Assembly (NCBI RefSeq): GCF_029887935.1
Contig: NZ_JARXRO010000018.1
Span: 332,330-396,329 of the forward strand
Reading direction: 5' to 3'
DNA: 64,000 nt
Source of the DNA: Luteimonas kalidii
Lineage (GTDB): Bacteria > Pseudomonadota > Gammaproteobacteria > Xanthomonadales > Xanthomonadaceae
Shown here: positions 16,614-25,413 of the stretch, piece by piece
Position numbering within the stretch: position 1 is the stretch's first letter
Layout: every line of letters starts with the position of its first letter
Notes under the pieces: generated by a model
Database searches by the model: none
What the model was told of the DNA's origin: nothing
What the model saw: only the letters and a program-made list of their open reading frames with translations
Program-made: the position numbers and the translations under genes

Positions 16614-17577
16614 CGCCGGTCCCCGGCAGCAGCGCCAGTGCGCGCAGGCAGGCGTGGCGATGCACGCTCCCGGCGCCCGGGCCGATCGCCGGCTGGCCCG
16701 GCAACCACAGGCTGTAGCGACGCGACTCGCGTTCGGCCTCGTCGACCCACCGTGCCAGCCGCCGGATGCGGTCCTCATGGCGCAGGCCGGCGAGCGCACG
16801 CCAGTCGAGTACGATCGCCGCCCCGAGCGGCTGCTCGAACTCGCGCACCAGCAGCGCATCGCGTCGCGCCGAGGCCTTCCAGGCGACCGCGCGCCGGCTG
16901 TCCCCGCGGCGCCAGTCGCGCAGGTGGTGAACGTCGTCGCCGGCCGGATGCAGGCGCGATTGCGGGCTCTCGCCGATGCCCTGCGGCAGCGGTGGGCCCG
17001 CGACTTCGGGCGCCGGATACACCAGCAGCGGCGCATCGGCCCAGGCATAGGCCCAGGCGCGTGCGAGCCCGAGGGGCCGCGTCGTGGACAGGCGGATGCG
17101 GCCGGGATCCATCCAGCCGCGACGTGCGGTGGGCACCACCAGCACCGCCTCTCCGGCGCCGTCCTGCAGCGACAGGGTCGTCGCTGCGCCCGCGCATTCC
17201 ACCCGCAGCCCGCGCCGGGCGCGCCCGGGTTCGGCGCGCACGTGCACGCGCAGGTGCAGCGGCATGCCTGCAGGAACGGGCTCGGCGCCGACGGCGTGCA
17301 CTTCCAGGCCGCCGAGCTGCAGCTGCGACTGGAGCAGGCTGGCCACCGCGGCCCCCGCCAGCATCAGGCACAGCAGCAGGGCCGGGTTGTTGTTGTAGTT
17401 CAGCGCGCCAATACCCATGGTGAGCAGCAGCACGGCGAAGAACATCCCGAACGCGGTGGGCAGCACATAGATGCGGTGGCGGTCGAACCGCACCGGGAGC
17501 GACGCGGGTGAGCGTCGCCGCACCCAGCGCTCGAAGCGCGCGTCCGCGCGTCGTCGCACACCGGCCACTCCGGTCAT
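16600..17577 (-). CDS. DUF58 membrane protein
   Basis: A 325-residue protein with a two-helix N-terminal membrane hairpin (about residues 37-82) and a von Willebrand A-like DUF58 domain. The family motif HHLRDWRRGDSRRAVAWKAS is seen near 228-247, followed by LLVREFEQP. DUF58 proteins pair with MoxR ATPases and TgpA-like transglutaminases, both adjacent. The MoxR ATPase is thought to act on them as a chaperone. The start at 17577 leaves 111 bases to the moxR stop. Confidence 0.88.
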   Translation of the reverse strand: MTGVAGVRRRADARFERWVRRRSPASLPVRFDRHRIYVLPTAFGMFFAVLLLTMGIGALNYNNNPALLLCLMLAGAAVASLLQSQLQLGGLEVHAVGAEPVPAGMPLHLRVHVRAEPGRARRGLRVECAGAATTLSLQDGAGEAVLVVPTARRGWMDPGRIRLSTTRPLGLARAWAYAWADAPLLVYPAPEVAGPPLPQGIGESPQSRLHPAGDDVHHLRDWRRGDSRRAVAWKASARRDALLVREFEQPLGAAIVLDWRALAGLRHEDRIRRLARWVDEAERESRRYSLWLPGQPAIGPGAGSVHRHACLRALALLPGTGDGTR

Positions 17578-17688
17578 CGCGCGAGCGCTGACGCCACTGG
17601 CGGATGCGGCGTGCCTGCCGCCGCCGGATCGCCCGCGTGCACGTCGGCGGTCATGGACATCGCTTCGGGACGTGGCCGCATCGCCGGC

Positions 17689-18642
17689 TTAATCGACGGG
17701 CACTGCACGCAGGATCGCGTCGGCGAGCGCGCCGCCGTCCCCCGCATCACTTTCGGGCACGAGACGATGCGCAGCGACCGGCGCGAACAGCGCCTGCACG
17801 TCGTCTGGCAGCACGTGGTCGCGGCCCTGCAGCATGGCGTAGGCGCGCGATGCCCGCAGCAGCGCGATGCCGGCGCGCGGCGAGAGCCCCACGCGCACGC
17901 CGGGTGCGTGCCGGCTGCGGCCGAGCAGCGCCTGCACGTACGACACCAGCGGCTCCCCGGCGTGGATCCCGGCCACGGCGCGCCGAAGCCGCTGCACGTC
18001 GTCCGTGCCCAGCGCGGGCATCGCCTGGGCGATCAGTTCGCGCCGGTCCTGTCCGGCGAGCAGGGCGCGCTCGGCGTCTTCGTGCGGATAGCCCAGGGTC
18101 AGGCGCAGCAGGAACCGGTCGAGTTGCGAATCGGGGAGCGGATAGGTGCCGGAGAGGTCGACCGGATTCTGCGTGGCGATCACGAAGAACGGCTCGGGCA
18201 GGCGGTGGGTGGTGCCGTCGACGGTGACCTGGTGTTCGGCCATCGCCTCGAGCAGCGCGCTCTGGGTGCGTGGGGGCGCGCGGTTGATCTCGTCGGCCAG
18301 CAGCACGTTGGCGAACACCGGCCCGGGATGGAACTCGAAACGGCGCGCCTGCGCGTCGAAGATCGAGACGCCGACGATGTCCGTCGGCAGCAGGTCGGAC
18401 GTGAACTGCACGCGCTGGAAGCCGAGCCCGAGCGTCGCGGCCAGCGCATGCGCCAGGGTCGTCTTGCCCAGTCCGGGCAGGTCCTCGATCAGCAGGTGGC
18501 CATCCGAGAGCAGGGCGACGAACGCCAGCCGCACCTCGTGCGCCTTGCCCAGCACCAGGCGGTTCACCTGCGCCTGGGCGACTGTCAACGCGTCTTGATC
18601 CCGCTCGGTTAGCATGGCCGGTTCCTGGGTGGCGACGGACAC
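17689..18642 (-). CDS. MoxR-family AAA+ ATPase
   Basis: A 317-residue AAA+ chaperone-type ATPase. Walker A GLGKTT at 57-62, Walker B VLLADEIN at 113-120, sensor 1 FFVIATQNP, and the MoxR C-terminal LSPRAGIALLRASRAYA block. It heads the moxR-DUF58-tgpA-slp cluster on the minus strand. The GTG at 18642 is preferred because GAGGAG lies seven bases upstream; a later ATG (residue 10) is possible. Transcribed divergently from the GT39 gene. Confidence 0.92.
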   Translation of the reverse strand: MSVATQEPAMLTERDQDALTVAQAQVNRLVLGKAHEVRLAFVALLSDGHLLIEDLPGLGKTTLAHALAATLGLGFQRVQFTSDLLPTDIVGVSIFDAQARRFEFHPGPVFANVLLADEINRAPPRTQSALLEAMAEHQVTVDGTTHRLPEPFFVIATQNPVDLSGTYPLPDSQLDRFLLRLTLGYPHEDAERALLAGQDRRELIAQAMPALGTDDVQRLRRAVAGIHAGEPLVSYVQALLGRSRHAPGVRVGLSPRAGIALLRASRAYAMLQGRDHVLPDDVQALFAPVAAHRLVPESDAGDGGALADAILRAVPVD

Positions 18643-18691
18643 GGCGCTCTCCTCATCGAATCGTCATCGAGTGTAGCGGGGTCGCGGCGCA

Positions 18692-20572
18692 ATGCGGGAA
18701 CACAATCGGGCGCGTGCGGCATTCGTCACGCTCTGGACGGTGACCGTGCTGGTCAAGCTGGCGGTGGCCGCGCGACTGCCGCTGTTCGTCGACGAGGCGT
18801 TCTACTGGCAGGAGGGCCGCCATCTGGCGTGGGCCTATTCCGACCTGCCCGGCCTGACCGCCTGGACCATCCGCCTGGGCGGCGAACTGTTCGGCGATGG
18901 CGTGCTCGCCGCGCGCGCGCTGTTCCTGCTGGTCTCGGTGATGCTGCCGTGGATCGTGGTCGCGCTCACCCGGCGTGAATGCGACGCGCACGCGGGCTGG
19001 GTCGCCGGCTGCGGGGCGCTCGTGCTGCCGCTGTTCGCGATGCTCGGGGTGATGGCGCTGCCGGACGTGCTGCTGGCGCTGGCGACGCTGCTGGCACTGG
19101 ATGCGCTGGCGAAGATGCTGCGACGAGTCTCTCATGCCAATGCGGCGCAGCTGGCGCTGGCGCTCGCGATCGGCGCACTGAGCCATTACCGCTTCATCGC
19201 CGCGCTGGGCGCCGGCTTCCTCGCACTGCTGCTGATGCCGCAGGGGCGCGCGCTGCTGCGCGATCCGCGCGTCATCATCGCGCTCACGTTCGGGGCCGCG
19301 GCCTGGATGCCGCTGCTGGCCTGGAACGTCGAGAACGCCGAAGCCGGACTCCGGTTCCAGCTGGTCGACCGCCATCCCTGGTCGCTGCACCTGGAAGGCA
19401 TCACCTTCCTCGGCATCCAGGCGGTGCTGGTGACGCCACTGTTGTTCGTGGCGCTGCTGGTCGCAGCGTGGCGATTCCGGCGCAACGAGCGCCCCGCGCT
19501 GCGCCTGCTCGCGCTCAGCGGCGGCATCGTCGTCGCGGGCTTCTTCGTGCTCGGTTTCTTCGCCGATACCGAACGGGTGAGTTTCCACTGGCCGCTGCCG
19601 GGGTATGTCGCGTTGCTGCCGTTGCTGCCGGCAGTGCTGGCGGGCTGGGCGCGCTGGCTCCGGATCGCGACCTGGGCGCTGGCCGGCTGCGGCCTGGTCG
19701 CGGTGCTGGGGTATTACGTCGCCGTGTCCACGCCGCAGGTGCGTGCGCAACTGGCGGAGTTCAAATGGTATCCGTCGAACTTCGCCGGCTGGGACCGGCT
19801 TGCGGGCGAAGTCGACCGACTGCGCGCCACCCTGCCGCCCGGTACCCGTCTGGTCGCCGACAACTTCAAGATCGGCGCGGAACTCGGCTTCGCACTCGGG
19901 GAAACCGATATTCCCGTGCTCGACCATCCGCTCAACCGCGCGCATGGACGCGCACCGCAGCTGAAGCTGTGGGGCCTGGAGGTCGTCTCGCGCGAAGCGC
20001 TCGCCGGGGCGCCGTTGCTGCTGGTGGTGGGCGCCAGCGACGTGCCGTACCGCGAACTGCTGCAGCGCTACCACGCGCTGTGCGAACTGCTGGGTCCGCT
20101 GCCGGCGCCACGGGTGCTCAACATCGACCATGGACGCCAGCGGTTCGTCCTGCTGGCGTGGCCGCAGGGAGTGGCGGCGGACCCGGGCGAGGACAGCTGC
20201 CGGACCCCGGCCATGGCCTGGATCGACACACCCGAAACCGGCGGCCGCGTCGCGGGCGGGTTCGAAGTCGCCGGGTGGGCGTTCAAGGATGGCGTCGGCC
20301 TGTCGCGGGTCGAGATCCTGGTCGACGGGCGCGTGGTCGGCGAGGCGCGCTACGGGCTGCCGAGTCCGGGGACGGCCCAGTTCTGGCGCATTTCCAACGA
20401 TCCCGGGCACCCGGACGTCGGCTTCCGGGCGCAGGTCGACGGCGCGGCACTTGCGCCGGGGCGTCGGTGGTTGGGGCTGCGCCTGCATGGGCGCGACGGC
20501 AGCGTCGAGGACTGGATCGAAACCCCGATCCGGGTGGCGCCCGCGCCGCGCACGGATGCGCTCAGGGAATGA
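18692..20572 (+). CDS. family 39 membrane glycosyltransferase with C-terminal Ig-like domain
   Basis: A 626-residue inner-membrane enzyme of the ArnT/GT39 type, which moves sugars from polyprenyl carriers on the periplasmic side. The catalytic acidic motif FVDEAFYWQEGRHLAW is at the first periplasmic loop (near 31-46), then PDVLLAL and about ten more helices to residue 350. After a soluble stretch (355-510) comes a separate domain of about 100 residues with GRVAGGFEVAGWAFKDGVG and VEILVDGRVVGEARYG, which reads as an immunoglobulin-like bacterial domain. Acceptor unknown. Its 3' end overlaps the convergent yceF stop by 11 bases. Confidence 0.82.
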   Translation: MREHNRARAAFVTLWTVTVLVKLAVAARLPLFVDEAFYWQEGRHLAWAYSDLPGLTAWTIRLGGELFGDGVLAARALFLLVSVMLPWIVVALTRRECDAHAGWVAGCGALVLPLFAMLGVMALPDVLLALATLLALDALAKMLRRVSHANAAQLALALAIGALSHYRFIAALGAGFLALLLMPQGRALLRDPRVIIALTFGAAAWMPLLAWNVENAEAGLRFQLVDRHPWSLHLEGITFLGIQAVLVTPLLFVALLVAAWRFRRNERPALRLLALSGGIVVAGFFVLGFFADTERVSFHWPLPGYVALLPLLPAVLAGWARWLRIATWALAGCGLVAVLGYYVAVSTPQVRAQLAEFKWYPSNFAGWDRLAGEVDRLRATLPPGTRLVADNFKIGAELGFALGETDIPVLDHPLNRAHGRAPQLKLWGLEVVSREALAGAPLLLVVGASDVPYRELLQRYHALCELLGPLPAPRVLNIDHGRQRFVLLAWPQGVAADPGEDSCRTPAMAWIDTPETGGRVAGGFEVAGWAFKDGVGLSRVEILVDGRVVGEARYGLPSPGTAQFWRISNDPGHPDVGFRAQVDGAALAPGRRWLGLRLHGRDGSVEDWIETPIRVAPAPRTDALRE

Positions 20573-21137
20573 CCAGGCCGCGCGCGCGCAGCAGCCGCGC
20601 GGTGGCGATCAGCGGCAGGCCGACCAGAGCCGTGGGATCGCGCGATTCGATCGCATCGAACAGCGCGATGCCGAGACCCTCGCACTTGAAGCTGCCGGCG
20701 CAGTCGAGCGGCGACTCGGCGTCCACGTAACGCGCGATCTCGTCGTCCGACAGGCTGCGGAAGCGGACCGTGGTGGTGTCGAGCGCCTGCTCGCCCGGAT
20801 CGTCGGCCTCGACCACCGCCAGCGCGGTCAGGAACACCACCTCGCGCCCGGACATCGCCTGCAGCTGGGCGATGGCGTTCGGGCGGGTGCCGGGCTTGCC
20901 CAGGATCCGGCCTTCGCAGCTGGCCACCTGGTCGGATCCCAGCACCAGCGCACCCGGGCGGGTGGCTGCGACGGCGGCGGCCTTGGCGGTCGCCAGCCGC
21001 AGCGCCAGCGACGCGGGCGATTCGCCGGAACGCGGCTGTTCGTCCACCTCCGGGCGCGCGGTCTCGAACGGCAGCCGCAGCCGCGCCAGCAGCTCGGCGC
21101 GGTAGCGCGAAGTCGAGGCCAGGATCAGCCGTGGCAC
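20562..21137 (-). CDS. yceF: 7-methyl-GTP pyrophosphatase, Maf family
   Basis: A 191-residue Maf/YceF nucleotide pyrophosphatase that clears modified nucleotides such as 7-methyl-GTP. The start LILASTSRYRAELL, VDEQPRSGESP, VLGSDQVASCEGRILGKP, LDCAGSFKCEGLGIALFD and DPTALVGLPLIA follow E. coli YceF closely and separate it from the dTTP/UTP Maf branch. Start is a GTG at 21137 (an adjacent GTG at 21143 adds two residues). It follows the small membrane protein gene by a few bases on the minus strand. In E. coli yceF also lies beside yceD-rpmF. Confidence 0.9.
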   Translation of the reverse strand: MPRLILASTSRYRAELLARLRLPFETARPEVDEQPRSGESPASLALRLATAKAAAVAATRPGALVLGSDQVASCEGRILGKPGTRPNAIAQLQAMSGREVVFLTALAVVEADDPGEQALDTTTVRFRSLSDDEIARYVDAESPLDCAGSFKCEGLGIALFDAIESRDPTALVGLPLIATARLLRARGLVIP

Positions 21138-21151
21138 GGGCACGCGCGCGC

Positions 21152-21511
21152 TCAATGCAGCGAGGCGCGGGCGCGCTCGATCTGCAGTAACTGGCGTTCG
21201 ATGTTGCCGCGGGCCGCGTCGATCGAGGCACGGACGGTGTCGAGCTGCTCCAGCGACGCCTCCTGGCCGTGCTGCTGCAGCCACAGTCGCTGGCGCAGCA
21301 TCTCCTGCATCGCCTCGCGTACGGGGTTCTGTTCATCGCCCGCGATCGCCTCGATCTCCGAGCGCGCGGTGCGCAGCCGGTCCTCCAGCGCGTCGGCCGA
21401 ATCCAGCAGCCGCGCCATCGCCCGGTGGCGGCGTTCGCCGCGGCGGCGCCACCAGAGCGACAGCGCGAACGCGGCGACGACCAGCAGCAGGCAAAGGGCA
21501 AACACGGTCAC
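21152..21511 (-). CDS. hypothetical membrane-anchored coiled-coil protein
   Basis: A 119-residue protein: one N-terminal transmembrane helix (VFALCLLLVVAAFALSLWW) followed by an RRRGERRHR stop-transfer patch and a long charged helix (ALEDRLRTARSEIEAIAG, LEQLDTVRASIDAARGN) likely to form a coiled coil in the cytoplasm. I start it at the GTG at 21511, just before the helix; the frame is open to 21613 but the added part lacks a signal or native-looking composition. It lies between the divergent yceD promoter and yceF. No family recognised. Confidence 0.6.
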   Translation of the reverse strand: MTVFALCLLLVVAAFALSLWWRRRGERRHRAMARLLDSADALEDRLRTARSEIEAIAGDEQNPVREAMQEMLRQRLWLQQHGQEASLEQLDTVRASIDAARGNIERQLLQIERARASLH

Positions 21512-21606
21512 AATGGCGCTTCCGGGGCGGGGCTGCAGTCTGACGGTGGTGGCTGCCCCCCGGCAAATTCCCTGTCGCGACAGCGGGTTGGCCCAAGCGA
21601 CCGGGT

Positions 21607-21635
21607 TTGACACGGGGGCACGGCATCCTTAATAT
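21607..21635 (+). promoter_or_regulatory. near-consensus sigma-70 promoter of yceD-rpmF-fab
   Basis: TTGACA (21607-21612), a 17-base spacer, then TAATAT (21630-21635). The -35 is perfect and the spacing ideal, the best-looking promoter in the window. The -10 ends only ten bases before the yceD ATG at 21646, so the 5' leader should be about 3-5 bases. Confidence 0.85.
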
Positions 21636-21645
21636 TCCGCCGCTT

Positions 21646-22155
21646 ATGTCCGCGGAATTGCCCGAAATCCTGGACGCCTGGCGCATGGTCACCGCGCGGC
21701 GGGAGTTCGCCGGGCGGGTCGCGTTGTCCGCGCTGCCACGGCTGCAGGGCGCGCTGGTCGATGCCGAGGGCGAGGTGGAGTTCGCGCTCGGATTCGATCG
21801 CGATGCCATGCGGGTCCCGTACCTGGAACTGAAGCTCGATGCGGAGCTGCCGCTGCAATGCCAGCGCACGCTGCAGCGGTTCCTGTTCCCGGTGCACACG
21901 GTGCAACGGCTCGGCCTGATCCGCGAGGAAGCGGACGAGGCCGGGCTGCCGCCGGGTTACGAGCCGCTGCTGGTGCCGGAGGACGGCGCGCTGCGGCTGC
22001 TGGACCTGGTGGAGGACGAGCTGATCCTGGCCGTTCCGGTGGTTCCGGTGAAGCCGGGTTCGGAGTCGGTGGAGCGCGACTGGCCGGTCTCGGCCGAGGA
22101 AGAGGTCCGCGCCAATCCCTTCGCCGGGCTGGCCGCGTTGAAGAAGCAGAACTGA
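21646..22155 (+). CDS. yceD: YceD/DUF177 family protein
   Basis: A 169-residue protein of the DUF177/YceD family, linked in bacteria and plants to 23S rRNA accumulation. Family features: VDAEGEVEFALGFDRD, then LPLQCQRTLQRFLFPV (the Cys-Gln-Arg-x-L block), a Glu/Asp-rich centre (LVEDELILAVPVVP), and the C-terminal NPFAGLAALKKQN, the usual ending. It is followed by rpmF, the conserved order. No Shine-Dalgarno is present and the strong promoter sits directly upstream, so it is likely translated from a leaderless or very short-leader mRNA. Confidence 0.9.
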   Translation: MSAELPEILDAWRMVTARREFAGRVALSALPRLQGALVDAEGEVEFALGFDRDAMRVPYLELKLDAELPLQCQRTLQRFLFPVHTVQRLGLIREEADEAGLPPGYEPLLVPEDGALRLLDLVEDELILAVPVVPVKPGSESVERDWPVSAEEEVRANPFAGLAALKKQN

Positions 22156-22231
22156 AGGTTTGAAGTGTCCCGCGCCGTCATGGCGTTCCCCGAAGTAGCC
22201 GCAACAACAGAATCGTTTCCGGAGCAATCCC

Positions 22232-22426
22232 ATGGCTGTGCAGAAGTCCCGCGTCACCCCGTCCCGTCGTGGCATGCGTCGTTCCCATGACGCGCTGACG
22301 GCGAAGCAGCTCGCCACCGACCCGACCTCGGGCGAGACCCACCTGCGCCACCACATCACCGCCGACGGCTACTACCGCGGCAAGCAGGTGATCCAGCCCA
22401 AGGTCAAGGTCGTCGAGGAAGACTGA
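22232..22426 (+). CDS. rpmF: 50S ribosomal protein L32
   Basis: A 64-residue ribosomal protein. The opening [20 protein letters not shown] is the standard L32 start, and [15 protein letters not shown] the middle. This is a zinc-free L32 (no CxxC pairs). CCGGAG precedes the ATG by eight bases. It sits after yceD and before the fatty-acid genes as in E. coli, except that plsX is not between rpmF and fabH. Confidence 0.96.
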   Translation: MAVQKSRVTPSRRGMRRSHDALTAKQLATDPTSGETHLRHHITADGYYRGKQVIQPKVKVVEED

Positions 22427-22429
22427 CCC

Positions 22430-22456
22430 GTCGCGGTCCGCGCGCGGACCCGCGAC
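22430..22456 (+). other. hairpin after rpmF
   Basis: A nearly perfect inverted repeat of about 13 pairs with one bulged base (GTCGCGGTCCGCG against its complement), four bases after the rpmF stop, with no T run behind it. It may stabilise the rpmF message or slow transcription before fabH. Confidence 0.5.
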
Positions 22457-22539
22457 ACCGGCACGCCCATGGCGCCCGCGCCTGCGGCGTTTCCGCGGCG
22501 CGCACGTCGCCCGCAACGACCCGAGGGCGATCCCCAGCG

Positions 22540-23523
22540 ATGAGCAACGAGCGCATCTATTCCCGCATTGCCGGTACCGGCAGCTACCTGCCTTCCAAGG
22601 TGCTGACCAACGACGACCTGTCGAAGATCGTCGACACCAGCGACGAATGGATCGCTTCGCGCACCGGCATCCGTGAGCGCCACATCGCCGCCGAGGGCGA
22701 GACCACGGTCGACCTGGCGCTGCATGCTTCGCAGCGCGCGCTGGAGGCTGCCGGGGTGGCCGCCGACGAGATCGACCTGATCGTCTTCGGCACCACCACG
22801 CCGGACCTGATCTTCCCGTCCTCGGCGTGCCTGCTGCAGCAGCGCCTGGGCATCGCCGGCTGCGGTGCGTTCGACGTCAACGCCGCGTGCTCGGGGTTCC
22901 TGTACGCGCTGTCGGTGGCCGACAAGTTCGTCCGCTGTGGCGATGCGAAGACGGTGCTGGTGGTCGGCTCCGAGACCCTGACCCGCATGGTCGACTGGAC
23001 CGAGCGCGAGACCTGCGTGCTGTTCGGCGACGGCGCCGGCGCGGTGGTGCTCAGGGCCGATGCCGAGACCGGCATCCTCAGCACTCACCTGCACGCCGAC
23101 GGCGCCAAGAAGGAGCTGCTGTGGAACCCGGTCGGCGTTTCGGTCGGGTTCGACGAACACGCCAAGAACGCCGGCGTGCGCATCCGCATGTCCGGCAGCG
23201 ACGTGTTCAAGTACGCGGTCAAGGCACTCGATTCGGTGGTCGAGGAAACGCTCGAGGCCAACGGCCTGGATCGCCACGACATCGACTGGCTGATCCCGCA
23301 CCAGGCCAACCTGCGCATCATCGAGGCGACGGCGAAGCGGCTGGACATGCCGATGGCGCGCGTGGTCGTCACCGTCGACAAGCACGGCAATACCTCTTCG
23401 GGGTCGGTGCCGCTGGCGCTGGACGAGGCGGTGCGGTCGGGCCGCGTGCAGCGCGGCCAGTTGCTGCTGCTGGAAGCGTTCGGCGGCGGCTTCACCTGGG
23501 GCTCGGCGCTGCTGCGCTACTGA
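22540..23523 (+). CDS. fabH: beta-ketoacyl-ACP synthase III
   Basis: A 327-residue condensing enzyme that starts fatty acid synthesis from acyl-CoA and malonyl-ACP. The catalytic triad is Cys117 (NAACSGF), His254 (IPHQAN) and Asn284 (KHGNTSSGS). RTGIRERH and GDGAGAVV are also typical, and the chain ends [14 protein letters not shown]. Length is close to E. coli FabH (317). It begins the fabH-fabD-fabG-acpP-fabF run. Confidence 0.96.
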   Translation: MSNERIYSRIAGTGSYLPSKVLTNDDLSKIVDTSDEWIASRTGIRERHIAAEGETTVDLALHASQRALEAAGVAADEIDLIVFGTTTPDLIFPSSACLLQQRLGIAGCGAFDVNAACSGFLYALSVADKFVRCGDAKTVLVVGSETLTRMVDWTERETCVLFGDGAGAVVLRADAETGILSTHLHADGAKKELLWNPVGVSVGFDEHAKNAGVRIRMSGSDVFKYAVKALDSVVEETLEANGLDRHDIDWLIPHQANLRIIEATAKRLDMPMARVVVTVDKHGNTSSGSVPLALDEAVRSGRVQRGQLLLLEAFGGGFTWGSALLRY

Positions 23524-23638
23524 ACGATCGCGTGCGCGTGGGAAGCCGTCGCGCACGCATGCGCGCATACGCCCCGGTACAGACGCGCCCCGCCGTTTGC
23601 CCGTATCATCGCGCCCTGTTTTTCCCACGGATTCACGC

Positions 23639-24586
23639 GTGACCGATCCGCACCTCGCGTTCGTGTTCCCCGGTCAGGGCTCGCAGTCGGTGGCCATGCT
23701 CGCGGAACTGTCGGAACTACATCCGCAGATCCGCGCGACCTTCGACGAAGCGTCCGAAGGCGCCGGCGTCGACCTGTGGGCGCTGTCGCAGGGCGGGCCC
23801 GAAGAACAGCTCAACCGCACCGAGTACACGCAGCCCGCGCTGCTCGCCGCTGGCGTCGCCGTGTGGCGCGCCTGGCAGGCTGCCGGCGGGACGCAGCCGA
23901 CACGACTCGCGGGCCACAGTCTCGGCGAGTACGCCGCGCTGGTCGCCGCCGGCGCGCTGTCGCTCAGGGATGGCGCGCACCTGGTGCGCATCCGCGGGCA
24001 GCTGATGCAGGAAGCGGCCCCGGCCGGCACCGGCGCGATGGCGGCGGTGATCGGTGCCGACGACGCACTGGTGGAAGCGGTGTGCCGCGAGGCCTCGCAC
24101 AGCGGCGTGGTGGTGCCGGCGAACTACAATTCGCCCGGCCAGATCGTGATCGGCGGCGACGCCGCCGCCGTCGACCGCGCGCTCGCGCTGCTGCAGGACC
24201 GGGGCGTGCGCAAGGCGGTGAAGCTGGCCGTCAGCGTGCCTTCGCACACGCCGCTGATGCGCGAGGCGGCGAACCGCCTGTCCGAGACCATGGGCGGCCT
24301 GGACTGGCGCGAGCCCGCGCTTCCGGTGGTGCAGAACGTGGACGCGGAAGTGCACGCCGGCGTGCATGCGATCCGTGACGCTCTGGTGCGCCAGCTGTAC
24401 CTGCCCGTGCGCTGGACCGCTTGCGTGCAGGCGCTGGCCGCCGGGGGCGCGACGCGCATCGCCGAGTGCGGCCCGGGCAAGGTGCTCGCCGGCCTCGCCA
24501 GGCGCATCGACAAGGGGCTGGACGCGCGCGCCATCGGCGCCGTCGGCGACTTCGAGTCGGCGCGCGTCGACTGGTCCGCCGCCTGA
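23639..24586 (+). CDS. fabD: malonyl-CoA:ACP transacylase
   Basis: A 315-residue enzyme that loads malonyl groups onto ACP. FVFPGQGSQ lies at the start, the nucleophile is Ser94 in GHSLGEY, the catalytic His203 is in VPSHTPLM, and VPANYNSPGQIVI precedes it. The GTG at 23639 starts two residues before the conserved block and matches the family length (E. coli 309). A TATCAT about 30 bases upstream could give an internal promoter. Confidence 0.96.
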   Translation: MTDPHLAFVFPGQGSQSVAMLAELSELHPQIRATFDEASEGAGVDLWALSQGGPEEQLNRTEYTQPALLAAGVAVWRAWQAAGGTQPTRLAGHSLGEYAALVAAGALSLRDGAHLVRIRGQLMQEAAPAGTGAMAAVIGADDALVEAVCREASHSGVVVPANYNSPGQIVIGGDAAAVDRALALLQDRGVRKAVKLAVSVPSHTPLMREAANRLSETMGGLDWREPALPVVQNVDAEVHAGVHAIRDALVRQLYLPVRWTACVQALAAGGATRIAECGPGKVLAGLARRIDKGLDARAIGAVGDFESARVDWSAA

Positions 24587-24626
24587 GTGCCATGCCGCTT
24601 TTTCCTGTGAACACCTGGGAGACCAC

Positions 24627-25370
24627 ATGACCCGACCCCTCGACGGCGAGATCGCGCTCGTCACCGGCGCCAGCCGCGGTATCGGTGCCGCCATCGCCGA
24701 CCTGCTGGCCGCGCAGGGCGCGACCGTGGTGGGCACCGCGACCTCGGAAGCCGGCGCTGCCGCGATCGGCGAGTGGCTCGCGGCCCACGGCGGCCATGGC
24801 CGCGTGCTGGACGTGTCGCAACCGGGCGGGATCGAGGCGCTCGTGGACGCGATCGGCAAGGACGTGGGCGCGCTCTCGATCCTGGTCAACAACGCCGGCA
24901 TCACCCGCGACAACCTGCTGATGCGGATGAAGGACGAGGACTGGCAGGCCATCCTCGACACCAACCTGACCAGCGTCTACCGCGCGTCAAAGGCGGTGAT
25001 GCGCGGGATGATGAAGGCGCGCAAGGGCCGCATCATCAGCATCGCCTCGGTGATCGGCGTCACCGGCAACGCGGGCCAGACCAATTACGCCGCGGCCAAG
25101 GCCGGCATCATCGCCTTCAGCAAGTCGCTGGCCAAGGAGATCGGCTCGCGCGGCGTGACCGTGAACGTGGTCGCGCCGGGCTTCATCGAGACCGACATGA
25201 CCGCGGCGCTGCCGGAAGACGCGCGCACTGCGCTGCTCGGCCAGATCGCCCTCGGGCGGCTCGGCCAGGCCGCGGACATCGCCAACGCGGTCGCCTTCCT
25301 CGCCGGGCCCGGCGCGGGCTACATCACCGGCGAGACCCTGCACGTCAATGGCGGCATGTACATGCCGTGA
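24627..25370 (+). CDS. fabG: 3-oxoacyl-ACP reductase
   Basis: A 247-residue short-chain dehydrogenase that reduces 3-oxoacyl-ACP with NADPH. TGASRGIG (13-20) binds the cofactor, NNAG at 88-91, and the catalytic residues are Ser141, Tyr154 and Lys158 (YAAAK). FIETDMTAALP and ITGETLHVNGGMYM are typical of FabG proper. CTGGGAG precedes the ATG by eight bases. Confidence 0.96.
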   Translation: MTRPLDGEIALVTGASRGIGAAIADLLAAQGATVVGTATSEAGAAAIGEWLAAHGGHGRVLDVSQPGGIEALVDAIGKDVGALSILVNNAGITRDNLLMRMKDEDWQAILDTNLTSVYRASKAVMRGMMKARKGRIISIASVIGVTGNAGQTNYAAAKAGIIAFSKSLAKEIGSRGVTVNVVAPGFIETDMTAALPEDARTALLGQIALGRLGQAADIANAVAFLAGPGAGYITGETLHVNGGMYMP

Positions 25371-25382
25371 GGATCGCGTTCG

Positions 25383-25413
25383 GGCCCCTGCACGCTGTCC
25401 TCGCGCAGGGGCC
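25383..25413 (+). terminator. stem-loop between fabG and acpP
   Basis: A perfect nine-pair stem (GGCCCCTGC / GCAGGGGCC) with a 13-base loop, 12 bases after the fabG stop. There is no T run, so it is more likely an attenuator or mRNA-processing site than a full terminator. It would fit separate, higher expression of acpP. Confidence 0.5.

Noticed and set aside
14883-17423. 846-codon plus-strand frame opposite the transglutaminase and DUF58 genes
   Set aside because: Shadow frame; the minus-strand products have clear motifs and the plus translation has none.
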